A stretch of DNA of 34,523 nucleotides from Bacilli bacterium (GCA_016296185.1 JAEDJT010000015.1:1-34523), one strand, 5' to 3'; numbered from the stretch's first letter, positions 7,401 to 15,052 are shown. Notes: generated by a model from the sequence alone, not told the origin. Numbers and translations are program-made.

Positions 7401-9105
7401 CATCATCTGTAATAATAACAAACTTTTTAGGAAGTCTAGCAACTTTCTTTTCTCCACCAGATTGTTTATTTGATTCATTAGCTTCTTTTACTTGTTGTAA
7501 TAATTCTTCCATATAAGAACTTACAGCACTAATATCATCTGTATTAGAAGCAATAAATCTAGTATTTCTATTATCATCCCAAAAATAAGGACAGTCTTTT
7601 ACTTCTTCCCAGAAAGGATAATTTTCTTCATTAGTAAGAACAATTAATTTTAAATCATCATATCCATGATAAGCAAACATTTGAAGTAATAAACCTTTTA
7701 AGAATGGTTTAATAACTTTATCACTACCAATAATTGCAGTAATAAACTTATCAACAAAAGAATATGTAACAGGAACATTTTCTAACATACTAGTTTCTGC
7801 TTCTAATTGTCTTAAATATCCCATTAAGTTATCTTCATCTTCCATAGAAAAATGTTCTCCAGGATAACTAACTTTAAAGAATGGTGGAATCGCACCAATA
7901 CCTAATCTTAAAGATAAGAAATCATAATCATCAATATTCTTTTCCCATAGGTTACGTTTTTTATATAAAATAACATCTCCAACTTCTTGTAAAGGAATAT
8001 ATTTTTCAATTAATACTTGTTGTTCCTTTTTCATTTCAGTTAAGAATTCTTCTCTTTTTCTACTAATATATGAACTATATGTAGCTTGTCTTTTTCTTTC
8101 ATAAACTAACTTTTTATGTTTATTATACATTTTAGTAAATGTTGGTATTAATAACATAGTAAATAATGTAGCTAAAGTAGTTAATATAGAAGCCCATGAA
8201 TCTTCTAATTTAGCAGAACCATTTAAGACATTTGTAATAGTAGTTACACCTGTCATCATAGTACTCATACCCATCATCATCATAGAGCCCATTGTTAATA
8301 ATATAGGAGTTTCTTCTTGTTGTTGAGCTGCTGGTGGTGGATCAATAACTAATTCTTTTTCCACTATCTTTTCATCAAATCTAGGTGGTTTTAAGAAATA
8401 ATCATCTTTCTTATATAATTCTATAACAGGATCTGATTCTTGACTTATTTTGCCATAATCCAATTTAGGTAATGATCTAGTAGTAAATATTCTAGCATCA
8501 TACTTTAATAAACTATTAGGATTATTAATATAAAATAAATCTCTAACTATTGTAAGTTTTAAACCTAATATAAAAATCGAATCTCCATATTTTAAATCAC
8601 ATTGATTTACTAATAATCCATTTACATATAATGGAATTTGAGTATTCAAATTCATTATTGAGTAAGATCCTTGTGCATAATTAATCTTTAATTGATTACG
8701 TCCAAATCCTGGTTGTTCATATGAAATAATATTTGGAAAATTGCTATCATTTGAACTATTAGCAGCATTATTACCAATATACCAAGAACCAGAATCACCA
8801 GTACTTATATTTAATTGGAAAGCAGAACTATCAAATATAGGACAAGTATATATAACATAACTTTCCCCTTGAATAACATTCTTTAATGTATAGAACTTTT
8901 CTGTTTCTAAAATAACTTCATCAACAGAAGTACCACCTCTAAAGACTTTAACATCACTGTTACTTTTTAAAATCCAATTACCTTCTACACCTTCAATACT
9001 AACTAAGTTTTCTTTATTATCGTTAACAATCCAGTAATTACCAAACACTTCTTGAGGTAAAATTAGATTAACTAATCTTGTAGAATCCATTAACATTACT
9101 TTCAT
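4450..9105 (-). CDS. essC: EssC/YukB-type FtsK-SpoIIIE ATPase of the type VIIb secretion system
   Basis: This is the motor and channel ATPase of type VII secretion in the membrane. About 1551 residues are read from the ATG at 9105. I chose this start because GGGGAT lies just upstream, while the earlier in-frame ATG (9120) sits only about 5 bases from the predicted transcript start. The N terminus has two FHA-like beta domains (about residues 1-235). A Met-rich hydrophobic stretch and a second hydrophobic segment (about 275-335) form the membrane part. An ATPase-like region follows, then FtsK domain 1 with intact Walker A (G-M-T-G-S-G-K-S, about residue 730) and Walker B (F-I-I-S-D-E, about 850). 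A second domain has G-I-A-D-S-G-K (about 1080) but Asn in place of the Walker B Asp. The third lacks the Walker A Lys. EssC proteins are usually near 1480 residues, so this one is slightly long. Confidence 0.95.
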   Translation of the reverse strand: MKVMLMDSTRLVNLILPQEVFGNYWIVNDNKENLVSIEGVEGNWILKSNSDVKVFRGGTSVDEVILETEKFYTLKNVIQGESYVIYTCPIFDSSAFQLNISTGDSGSWYIGNNAANSSNDSNFPNIISYEQPGFGRNQLKINYAQGSYSIMNLNTQIPLYVNGLLVNQCDLKYGDSIFILGLKLTIVRDLFYINNPNSLLKYDARIFTTRSLPKLDYGKISQESDPVIELYKKDDYFLKPPRFDEKIVEKELVIDPPPAAQQQEETPILLTMGSMMMMGMSTMMTGVTTITNVLNGSAKLEDSWASILTTLATLFTMLLIPTFTKMYNKHKKLVYERKRQATYSSYISRKREEFLTEMKKEQQVLIEKYIPLQEVGDVILYKKRNLWEKNIDDYDFLSLRLGIGAIPPFFKVSYPGEHFSMEDEDNLMGYLRQLEAETSMLENVPVTYSFVDKFITAIIGSDKVIKPFLKGLLLQMFAYHGYDDLKLIVLTNEENYPFWEEVKDCPYFWDDNRNTRFIASNTDDISAVSSYMEELLQQVKEANESNKQSGGEKKVARLPKKFVIITDDVDAVRNVSIIRTILENPDYVGISLIMCTERLNALPNEVEHFINVDERSGGIFEKILIEQRRISFVPDFMFAPLSKYTNVVSNIPIAVNGGKFVLPEMISFLEMYNVSNVNQLNCLGKWKENDPINSLAAPVGVNEFGDLFKIDLHEKAHGPHGLIAGMTGSGKSEFIITFILSMAINYHPYEAQFVLIDYKGGGLAGAFENRETGLKLPHLAGTITNLDANGINRSLASLQSELKRRQAEFNKARDAVGESTIDIYKYQRLYRSGQVKDPIAHLFIISDEFAELKAQQPEFMDELISTARIGRSLGVHLILATQKPSGVVNDQIWSNSKFKVCLKVQDRSDSQEMIKRPDAASLKETGRFFLQVGYDEFFALGQSAWAGAPYYESDVRKKKVDNSITFVNNLGSPIKVVDDGKNTVTGVLKGEELPNIMKYLVEIAKKEDIKVKQLWLNALPPIIYIDGLKEKYEYKKIDCDINPVIGEYDAPDLQKQGLLTMPITRGGNWIVYGIADSGKDDVINSLVYSCISTYSPQELQMYLLDYGSETLRMYRKAPQVGDVAFQNEADKAINCIKMIGQIMEQRRKAFADFGGDYISYCKTSGKIVPNIVVIINGFEVFTENYGDDLMDQLITITRDCSKYGIYFILTASGTNGVRSKLGQYLPNHLVLQMNDKYDYTSLLSRTKLEPAPLPGRGLVKLDDIYEFQAAIPKEKEFLLEFVNVKIKELTDKYKVSAPKIPVLPDTVTISYCADENKGVNGIPVGVEKESLNVRCLNLSKNMEHTITGLEFANIKTFAGMFIKELGQSFGKNVYVFDTERVYSEYADTVSYYETNLPAGFKQLGEFFMKMYEEFEKGGFDVNALSNYGEYVCVIVGLDKFKMLLGTEFTKDFGDLFVKIKAMSKVHLIIIDGADNIKKSEFDPWYKAIVSPTRGVWIGEGMGSQFLIKSTLTSRALSAKVDNTFGYFVDGSVTVLMKVITEVGEEDQIETL

Positions 9106-9132
9106 ATGAAACATCCCCATATTCTATACAAA

Positions 9133-9161
9133 ATTATATCTTAAATATCAATTTATATCAA
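9133..9161 (-). promoter_or_regulatory. essC promoter
   Basis: TTGATA (9156-9161), a 17-base spacer and a perfect TATAAT (9133-9138) lie on the minus strand. The predicted start near 9125 gives a leader of about 20 bases that carries the GGGGAT ribosome site. Confidence 0.75.
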
Positions 9162-9173
9162 TTAATTTTAAAT

Positions 9174-9201
9174 AAAAAAAGAGCAATTATTTGCTCTTTT
9201 T
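9174..9201 (-). terminator. thrS terminator, stop codon in the loop
   Basis: The stem AAAAAGAGCAA/TTGCTCTTTTT has a 4-base loop and a U-tract on the minus strand. The thrS TAA (9187-9189) lies in the loop. Confidence 0.9.
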
Positions 9202-10956
9202 ATCATATCTAGTTTTATTAACTAAATCACTATTTAATAATTCAATGAATTCTTCTAATGATACAGTAGTAGTTTCTTCACTACCTGCTCTTCTATAAGA
9301 AATTGTTTTATTATCAACTTCATTTTGACCTAAGATTAACATATAAGGAATTTTCTTAATAACTGATTCTCTTAATTTATACCCTAGTTTTTCATTTCTG
9401 TTATCAAATTCAACTCTGAATCCAGCATTCTTTAATGCTTCATATACACTAGCAGCATATTCTTCATGATATTGAATATTTACTGGAATAACTTCTACTT
9501 GTTTAGGAGCTAACCATAATGGTAAATATCCTTTAGTTTCTTCTAAGTAGAATGCCATGAATCTATCAATAGTTCCAAATACAGCTCTATGTAATACTAC
9601 TGGAGTTTTCTTTTCACCATTTGAATCAATATAATTTAATTCAAAACGCATTGGTAAACAAAAGTCTAATTGACAAGTACTTAAAGTATATTCAGGTCCA
9701 ATAGCTGGTTTAACTTGAACATCTAATTTTGGTCCATAGAATGCAGCTTCACCTATTTTTTCAACATAGTCATAACCTAAATCATTTAATACATTTCTTA
9801 ATGTTGATTCAGCATTATTCCACATTTCATCATCAGGATAATATTTAACTTTATCTTCAGGATCTCTTAAAGATAATTCAAATCTAAAGTTTTCAATTCC
9901 TAATTCTTTATATGTATCAAGAATTAAATTAACAACTGATGAAAATTCTTGTTCAATTTGTTCAGGAGTAACAAAGATATGAGAGTCATTTTGACAGAAA
10001 GTTCTAACTCTTTCGATACCTTTTAATGATCCACTAGTTTCAAATCTACAATCTCTTGCAATTTCAGCAATTCTAATAGGTAAATCTCTATATGAATGAA
10101 TACTATTAGAATAAATCATCATATGATGAGGACAGTTCATTGGACGTAATACGAATTCTTCATCTTCAACATCCATTTTAGGGAACATATTATCTTTATA
10201 ATGATCCCAGTGTCCACTAGTTTTATATAACTCAACATTACCAAGTGGTGGAGTTAATACATGTAAGTATCCTAATGCTTTTTCTTTACCTTTGATATAA
10301 TTTTCTAATTGTTCCCAAATGAAATATCCATTAGGTAAATACATAGGCATACCTTTACCTACTAAATCACTAACCATAAAGATATCTAAATCTTTACCAA
10401 TTTTTCTATGATCTCTTTGTTTCATTTCTTCTAATTCGGCTAAATGAGCTTCTAATTCTTCAGGAGTTGGTAAACAAACACCATAGATTCTTTGTAACAT
10501 TTTATTATTAGAGTCACCTTTCCAATAAGCTCCACTAAATTTAGTTAATTTAAAATTCTTACATAATTTTGTATTTTCAACATGAGGTCCTCTACAAAGA
10601 TCAGTAAAGTCACCTTGAGAATAACAAGTGATAGTTCCATCTTCCATTCTTTCGATTAAATCTACTTTATAAGGATCTTCACCGAACATTTCTAAAGCTT
10701 CTTCTTTAGAAATTTCTTTTCTAATAATATTTTTAGAATCTTTAGCACATTTTTTCATTTCTTTTTCAATTGCATCTAAATCTTCTTCAACAATTTTTTT
10801 ATCTCCTAAATCAATATCATAATAGAAACCTTCTTCAACAACAGGTCCTACCCAGAATTTAGCTTCAGGATATAAATGTTTAATAGCTTGTGCCATTAAA
10901 TGTGCACAACTATGATTTAATTTACTTAATTCTTCATTTTCTTTAAAATTTATCAT
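9187..10956 (-). CDS. thrS: Threonine-tRNA ligase lacking the N-terminal TGS domain
   Basis: The enzyme charges tRNA-Thr with threonine. The 589-residue product begins directly at the N2 editing domain, with the H-S-C-A-H motif (HxxxH) at about residues 15-19. The class II catalytic core follows from D-H-R-K-I-G-K-D-L and includes the zinc-ligand region C-P-H-H-M-M. The anticodon-binding domain forms the C terminus (V-E-V-I-P-V-N onward). The usual length is near 640 residues; the missing part is the roughly 60-residue TGS domain. An ATG directly after the preceding small gene (2-base gap, AAAGGAAA site) supports this start, and no TGS-like sequence is visible upstream. Expression is controlled by a T-box leader. 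Confidence 0.97.
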   Translation of the reverse strand: MINFKENEELSKLNHSCAHLMAQAIKHLYPEAKFWVGPVVEEGFYYDIDLGDKKIVEEDLDAIEKEMKKCAKDSKNIIRKEISKEEALEMFGEDPYKVDLIERMEDGTITCYSQGDFTDLCRGPHVENTKLCKNFKLTKFSGAYWKGDSNNKMLQRIYGVCLPTPEELEAHLAELEEMKQRDHRKIGKDLDIFMVSDLVGKGMPMYLPNGYFIWEQLENYIKGKEKALGYLHVLTPPLGNVELYKTSGHWDHYKDNMFPKMDVEDEEFVLRPMNCPHHMMIYSNSIHSYRDLPIRIAEIARDCRFETSGSLKGIERVRTFCQNDSHIFVTPEQIEQEFSSVVNLILDTYKELGIENFRFELSLRDPEDKVKYYPDDEMWNNAESTLRNVLNDLGYDYVEKIGEAAFYGPKLDVQVKPAIGPEYTLSTCQLDFCLPMRFELNYIDSNGEKKTPVVLHRAVFGTIDRFMAFYLEETKGYLPLWLAPKQVEVIPVNIQYHEEYAASVYEALKNAGFRVEFDNRNEKLGYKLRESVIKKIPYMLILGQNEVDNKTISYRRAGSEETTTVSLEEFIELLNSDLVNKTRYDKKSK

Positions 10957-10958
10957 AA

Positions 10959-11195
10959 CTATTTTCCTTTCTTAACTGGTTCTTCACCAAAATCCATACT
11001 TAATTGTCCATCTACTTGAGAACTATTATTAATCTCAATTTGAACTTGAGCAATTTTATGTCTTACTTCATTTATTTGTTTTTCAATTTCTCTTCTTTTT
11101 TCTTCACTAACCACTTGAGTTTGTAAAGCTAATCTTAATTTAAATAAATCTCTATTTAAATTATATCTTTCTTCCGTGAGATTTCTAATTTCCAT
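10959..11195 (-). CDS. Small charged coiled-coil protein in the thrS operon
   Basis: The product has 78 residues from the ATG at 11195, preceded by GGGGAG (11202-11207). The in-frame ATG at 11210 overlaps that site and is less likely. The sequence is Arg/Glu/Gln-rich and predicted to be one long helix or coiled coil (about residues 5-58), followed by a polar tail. It is the first gene after the T-box terminator and ends 2 bases before thrS, so its expression should follow threonyl-tRNA charging. I do not recognise the family. Its position could mean a role in translation, but this is only context. Confidence 0.75.
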   Translation of the reverse strand: MEIRNLTEERYNLNRDLFKLRLALQTQVVSEEKRREIEKQINEVRHKIAQVQIEINNSSQVDGQLSMDFGEEPVKKGK

Positions 11196-11216
11196 ATAAT
11201 CACTCCCCATATAAAT

Positions 11217-11412
11217 AAAAAAACCACATTACTTGCCAAGGAGCAAATAATGCGGTACCATCCTTTATTTAACTTAATTAAGATAACGGCCTTTAACCGG
11301 GTTTTATTAAACCTCTCAAGAAATAGTAACTATTAAGTCTTCTATTCATTTTCACCAACCATGAACTCTCTCTAAGCAAGAACATTAATAATCTTGTTTT
11401 CTCTCATCGAAT
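11217..11412 (-). ncRNA. T-box riboswitch (threonyl-tRNA sensing) upstream of thrS
   Basis: The minus strand carries the T-box sequence AAGGATGGTACCGC (11252-11265). It overlaps the 5' arm of a terminator (ACCGCATTATTTGC pairing with GCAAGTAATGTGGT, 11223-11256) followed by a U-tract (11217-11223). Upstream are elements typical of Stem I, with AGAGAG and GGTTGGTGAAAA. ACT at 11325-11327 is a candidate Thr specifier codon; I could not fold Stem I fully, so the exact codon is tentative. Uncharged tRNA-Thr would favour the antiterminator and allow expression of the small gene and thrS. Confidence 0.92.
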
Positions 11413-11419
11413 TAATTCA

Positions 11420-11448
11420 ATATTAAACCTATTTAGAATAAAAGTCAA
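11420..11448 (-). promoter_or_regulatory. Promoter of the T-box-thrS transcript
   Basis: TTGACT (11443-11448), 17 bases, then TAATAT (11420-11425) on the minus strand, just upstream of the first Stem I sequences. Confidence 0.75.
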
Positions 11449-11454
11449 TAATTC

Positions 11455-11667
11455 CTAAACCATTTTTATTCCTTCACTATCTTCAAAATCAAATTTATTA
11501 ATTTCATTAATAAAAACTTCTTGACTACCATCAGGATTAATTCTCATACGTTTTGGAAAATTTCTTTCAAACTTAGTTACATTATCTTTTATTACTTGAG
11601 GCATAATTTCTTTTATTTCTTCATCACTCATACCTTTAGCTCTATATACTTCTACTACAGCATTCAT
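11455..11667 (-). CDS. Small hypothetical protein
   Basis: The 70-residue product is acidic and helical at first (Y-R-A-K-G-M-S-D-E-E-I-K-E-I-M), then basic around R-N-F-P-K-R-M-R, with an I-N-P-D-G-S-Q-E-V turn. Residue use looks like real protein. There is no strong ribosome site of its own; the start overlaps the stop of a 31-residue ORF as ATGA, so translation is probably coupled, or the two are one gene split by a frameshift. It ends 7 bases before the thrS promoter and has no obvious terminator. Family unknown. Confidence 0.5.
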   Translation of the reverse strand: MNAVVEVYRAKGMSDEEIKEIMPQVIKDNVTKFERNFPKRMRINPDGSQEVFINEINKFDFEDSEGIKMV

Positions 11668-11759
11668 AATAGTAATTGTAAATCATCAATATCTCTACTT
11701 AATAATTCTTCTAAATTAGTATATTCTAAACTTTTACTAATATTTACATAATGTTTCAT
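11664..11759 (-). CDS. Possible 31-residue leader ORF coupled to the next small gene
   Basis: It begins MKHYVNISKSLEY and ends D-L-Q-L-L-L, with its TGA overlapping the next start as ATGA. An A+T-rich TTATAATTATAAT stretch just upstream could be the -10 region, as in front of other genes here. There is no clear ribosome site, and TGA would be the only stop of its kind in the window, so this may be the 5' part of a frameshifted single gene instead. Confidence 0.3.
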   Translation of the reverse strand: MKHYVNISKSLEYTNLEELLSRDIDDLQLLL

Positions 11760-11793
11760 ACTATCAACTATTATAATTATTATAATTATAACA

Positions 11794-11820
11794 TAAAAAA
11801 AGAAGATTATTCATCTTCTT
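11794..11820 (-). terminator. der terminator, stop codon at the loop
   Basis: The 8-bp stem AAGAAGAT/ATCTTCTT has a 5-base loop and a long U-tract on the minus strand. The TAA (11807-11809) lies at the stem-loop junction, so the stem also encodes the last Glu/Asp residues. Confidence 0.85.
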
Positions 11821-13138
11821 CAGGTTCATCTTTACTTCCTCTATTTTTAAATTGTAATACTATTGGAGTACCAGTAAAATCAAAATTATCTCTAATAGTA
11901 TTTTCTAAATATCTTTCATAACTGAAATGTACTAATCCTTTATCATTACATCTAAAAGTAAATTTAGGTGGACATATACCAGTTTGATTAGAGAAATATA
12001 TTTTTAATTTTCTTCCTTTATAACCAGGAGCTTCATGTAATCTAGTAGCATCTATAATTACATTATTTAATAATGAAGTTTTTACTAATCTTCTATTATT
12101 TTCATAAGCTGCAATTATTTCTGGCATTAAAGTATGAATTCTTTTTTTAGTTAATGCAGATAAGAATACTGTTTTAGCATATGTCATAAATTGGAATTCA
12201 TTTTTAAGTAATGTTTTCCATTCTTTCATAGCTTTATCTTTATCTTCAATAGTATCCCATTTATTAACAACTAATACTAAACCTTTACCAGCTTCAATTG
12301 CATAACCAGCTATATGTTTATCATGTTCAATAATACCAGTTGATGCATCAATAACTAATACACATACATCTGATCTATCAATAGCTTTTAAACTTCTTAG
12401 TAAACTATATTTTTCTAATTCTTCATATACTTTACCTTTTTTTCTCATACCAGCTGTATCTACAACTATATATTCTTCACCATTATATTTGAATTTAGTA
12501 TCAGTAGCATCTCTAGTAGTACCAGCAACATCAGAAACTATTGCTCTATCTTCTCCCAAAATAGCATTAGTTAAACTACTCTTTCCAACATTAGGTCTAC
12601 CAATAATACAAAATCTTAATGAATTATCAGGTAATTCAACAACTTCACCAAAATCTCTAGTAACTTCATCTAATAATTCACTAATACCTAAAGCATGAGT
12701 TGCAGAAATAGGTATAACATATTCAAAACCTAATTCATAATAATAATAGATTCTTTCTTCTTGTTGTTTAACATTATCTAATTTATTTAAAGCAACAATA
12801 ACTTTTTTACTAGTTTTCATTAGCATATCTCTAATAGCTAAATCATTACTAGTTAAGTCTTCTCTACCATCTACAACAAATACAATAACATCTGATTCAT
12901 CAATAGCTAATTCAGCTTGAGCTTTAATATCTTTGTTAAAATCACCTTCACCTAAATCAATACCACCAGTATCAACAAGCAAGAAAGTAGTATCTTTATA
13001 TTCAACATCTCCATAAATTCTATCTCTAGTAACACCAGGAGTATCTAAAATAATAGATTTATGTTCTTTAATTAATCTATTAAATAAAGTACTTTTACCA
13101 ACATTAGGTCTACCAATTAAACAAACTGTTTTTTTCAT
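11807..13138 (-). CDS. der: Ribosome-assembly GTPase Der (EngA)
   Basis: Der is a double GTPase needed for 50S subunit maturation. The 443-residue product has two tandem G domains: the first P-loop G-R-P-N-V-G-K-S is at residues 9-16 and the second G-R-P-N-V-G-K-S near residue 183. Each is followed by a D-T-[AG]-G G3 motif (V-D-T-G-G-I and V-D-T-A-G-M) and an N-K-[LW]-D G4 motif. The C-terminal KH-like domain (about 350-430) includes the P-P-K-F-T-F-R-C-N stretch, then a short acidic tail. Length and layout are normal. GGAGGGG lies 6 bases before the ATG. Confidence 0.98.
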   Translation of the reverse strand: MKKTVCLIGRPNVGKSTLFNRLIKEHKSIILDTPGVTRDRIYGDVEYKDTTFLLVDTGGIDLGEGDFNKDIKAQAELAIDESDVIVFVVDGREDLTSNDLAIRDMLMKTSKKVIVALNKLDNVKQQEERIYYYYELGFEYVIPISATHALGISELLDEVTRDFGEVVELPDNSLRFCIIGRPNVGKSSLTNAILGEDRAIVSDVAGTTRDATDTKFKYNGEEYIVVDTAGMRKKGKVYEELEKYSLLRSLKAIDRSDVCVLVIDASTGIIEHDKHIAGYAIEAGKGLVLVVNKWDTIEDKDKAMKEWKTLLKNEFQFMTYAKTVFLSALTKKRIHTLMPEIIAAYENNRRLVKTSLLNNVIIDATRLHEAPGYKGRKLKIYFSNQTGICPPKFTFRCNDKGLVHFSYERYLENTIRDNFDFTGTPIVLQFKNRGSKDEPEEDE

Positions 13139-13164
13139 GCTTTACCCCTCCATTTCGTTTAAGT

Positions 13165-13193
13165 ATTTTAACATAACTTTAATCTAATGTAAA
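13165..13193 (-). promoter_or_regulatory. der promoter
   Basis: TTTACA (13188-13193), 17 bases, TAAAAT (13165-13170) on the minus strand, about 27 bases before the start codon. Confidence 0.55.
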
Positions 13194-13215
13194 ATCTTAC
13201 ATTTCCATAATAACA

Positions 13216-13244
13216 TAAAAAAAAGAAATCTATAATTTCTTTTT
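13216..13244 (-). terminator. Terminator of the 372-residue gene, stop in loop
   Basis: The 9-bp stem AAAAGAAAT/ATTTCTTTT has a 5-base loop holding the TAG stop, followed by a U-tract on the minus strand. Confidence 0.8.
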
Positions 13245-14348
13245 CAAAGTACTATACACAATGGTAGTATCTCCTTCTAATTTTTTCTTATAATAATCTA
13301 AATGTTCATATATATCTAAAGCTAAATAATGATAATTATCAATAAAATCTAACTTAGCTTCAAAGAAATCAATATCTTTTGTTCTAATTCCTTCATTAAT
13401 TTCTAAATTAAATACTAACTTATTTAAAAATCTACTTAAATAATATGAATATTCATCACACATACTACAATTATTAATTAAATCATTAATTATTTTTATA
13501 TCAGTACTTTTAATACCACCATTATCTCCTTCAAAATCATCATGAATAATCTTAACATTATCTTTATCATTAATATCATTTATAATATTAATTTTAATAA
13601 TTCTATCATCTTTAATAGCACTAATTAATACTTTATGTTCATTTATATTAGCAACATCTCTTGTTTCATATTCAAAATTAATAATTAAAGAAGGTTTATT
13701 ACATTGTATTGCAATACTTAATGCATCTTCTGGATTATCAATTCTTCCTCTTACTTTTAATCTTGGTTCATTAACACAACAAGCTATATCAATAAAACCA
13801 TTCATAATATGGCAATTTTCATCATAAAAACCTTCAACTAAAGATACATAATAATTATTAGGCATTATTATTCTTTTAACTGCATTGCAATTTATTTCAT
13901 CTTCATCTAATTCTTTTTTATAAGTCTCTCTTATATTATATTTTTTTTGTATAAATTTTTCTCTTTCAAAAGTTTCTCTAACTAATTCTATATCATCTTT
14001 ATTTGTAACTAAAAATCTTCTAAACATAAAATCTTCATGTGTTAATTCATCTAATACTAAATCATTATTATTACCAATATCAAATCTAGTTACTTTTCTA
14101 AAAACAGTATTATCAAGTTCACAATATTCAATATAATCATAACCTTTATAATGTCTAACTACTTGATAACATTCATCATTCAAAATAATCTCCCAATTTA
14201 TATTATCACCATTTAAATGTATACGATCACTTAAATATTCAACATGTAAATCATTAATATTAATATTTTTAGTACTAATATTAAATATTCTAAACACTTC
14301 AGGAGTACCATACTCTTGACAATGTGCTATTGAAAATTTACTTACCAT
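13230..14348 (-). CDS. Hypothetical protein, 372 residues
   Basis: I do not recognise this protein. It is acidic, rich in Asn/Asp/Ile/Tyr, and has no signal peptide or membrane segment, so it is probably cytosolic. The N-terminal half looks beta-rich. A charged helix lies near residues 120-150 (R-E-T-F-E-R-E-K-F-I-Q-K-K-Y). The middle holds C-C-V-N-E-P-R-L-K-V-R-G, and the C terminus (about 285-365) is helical with several Tyr/Leu pairs. The gene sits alone between der and engB with its own terminator. Only a weak purine stretch (AAGAAAG) precedes the ATG. Being between two ribosome GTPases may be chance. Confidence 0.85.
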   Translation of the reverse strand: MVSKFSIAHCQEYGTPEVFRIFNISTKNININDLHVEYLSDRIHLNGDNINWEIILNDECYQVVRHYKGYDYIEYCELDNTVFRKVTRFDIGNNNDLVLDELTHEDFMFRRFLVTNKDDIELVRETFEREKFIQKKYNIRETYKKELDEDEINCNAVKRIIMPNNYYVSLVEGFYDENCHIMNGFIDIACCVNEPRLKVRGRIDNPEDALSIAIQCNKPSLIINFEYETRDVANINEHKVLISAIKDDRIIKINIINDINDKDNVKIIHDDFEGDNGGIKSTDIKIINDLINNCSMCDEYSYYLSRFLNKLVFNLEINEGIRTKDIDFFEAKLDFIDNYHYLALDIYEHLDYYKKKLEGDTTIVYSTLKKKL

Positions 14349-14385
14349 TGGAGTACTCCACTTTCTTAAGTTCTATATAATAGCA

Positions 14386-14414
14386 CAAAAAAAGGAAATT
14401 TTTAAAAATTTCCT
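14386..14414 (-). terminator. engB terminator
   Basis: The near-perfect palindrome AGGAAATTTTT/AAAAATTTCCT (14393-14414) is followed by a U-tract on the minus strand. The engB TAG overlaps its first base pairs. Confidence 0.8.
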
Positions 14415-14994
14415 ATAAATATTGTTTTAAAATTCCGTATACTTCTTCTTTACCTTTTTTAGTAACAGATGAGAAGTAAACAATATTATCATTTTCACCT
14501 AAATTAAATGATTCAGGAATAACTTTATCAGCATTAGCTTTTTCTTTTTGATTTAATTTATCATATTTAGTAGCAACAATAGTTACATCTAAATTATAAT
14601 ACTTCATAAAGTTAAACATTAATAAATCATCTTCAGTAGGTTTATGTCTAGAATCAATAAGTAAGAATACTCTTCTTAAATTTTCTCTATTTTTTAAATA
14701 CTCTTCAATCATTAAACCGAACTTCTTTTGTGTATCTTTATCTACAGAAGCATAACCATAACCTGGTACATCAACAAGATATAGATTATCATTAACAATA
14801 TAGAAGTTTAATGTTTGAGTTTTACCTGGTGTAGCACTTGTTCTAGCGAAATTCTTTCTATTAACTAATGTATTAATAAAAGAACTTTTACCAACATTAC
14901 TTCTACCAACTAATAAAAATTCAGGTTTATTATCATCTGGATATTGGCTCATTCTAACAGCCATACATTTCAAGTCAACCGACTCAATTTTCAT
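14413..14994 (-). CDS. ysxC: Ribosome-biogenesis GTPase YsxC/EngB
   Basis: This single-domain GTPase acts late in 50S assembly. The 193-residue product starts at the ATG at 14994, with GGTGAT (14999-15004) 4 bases upstream; in-frame GTG codons at 15004-15006 fall in that site. Motifs are G1 G-R-S-N-V-G-K-S-S (about residues 29-37), the typical A-R-T-S-A-T-P-G-K-T-Q switch region, G3 D-V-P-G-Y-G-Y-A, G4 T-K-Y-D-K, and a C-terminal S-S-V-T-K-K-G. Length is normal for the family. It has its own promoter and terminator. Confidence 0.97.
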   Translation of the reverse strand: MKIESVDLKCMAVRMSQYPDDNKPEFLLVGRSNVGKSSFINTLVNRKNFARTSATPGKTQTLNFYIVNDNLYLVDVPGYGYASVDKDTQKKFGLMIEEYLKNRENLRRVFLLIDSRHKPTEDDLLMFNFMKYYNLDVTIVATKYDKLNQKEKANADKVIPESFNLGENDNIVYFSSVTKKGKEEVYGILKQYL

Positions 14995-14998
14995 AAAT

Positions 14999-15020
14999 AT
15001 CACCACTCGCCATAATTATA
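14999..15020 (-). promoter_or_regulatory. engB -10 box and shifted ribosome site
   Basis: TATAAT (15015-15020) is followed closely by a GGTGAT site (14999-15004), implying a very short leader. The -35 region would overlap the upstream glmS terminator and is not clear. Confidence 0.5.
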
Positions 15021-15022
15021 CA

Positions 15023-15052
15023 TAAAAAAAGAGACGATTGTCAAATCGCCCC
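15023..15052 (-). terminator. glmS terminator
   Basis: The stem GGGGCGATT/AATCGTCTC (with G-U pairs) is followed by seven U on the minus strand, immediately after the glmS stop. Confidence 0.85.

Noticed and set aside
11461..11751. Plus-strand ORF opposite the small gene upstream of thrS
   Set aside because: Phe/Tyr/Ser-rich antisense frame with no ribosome site.
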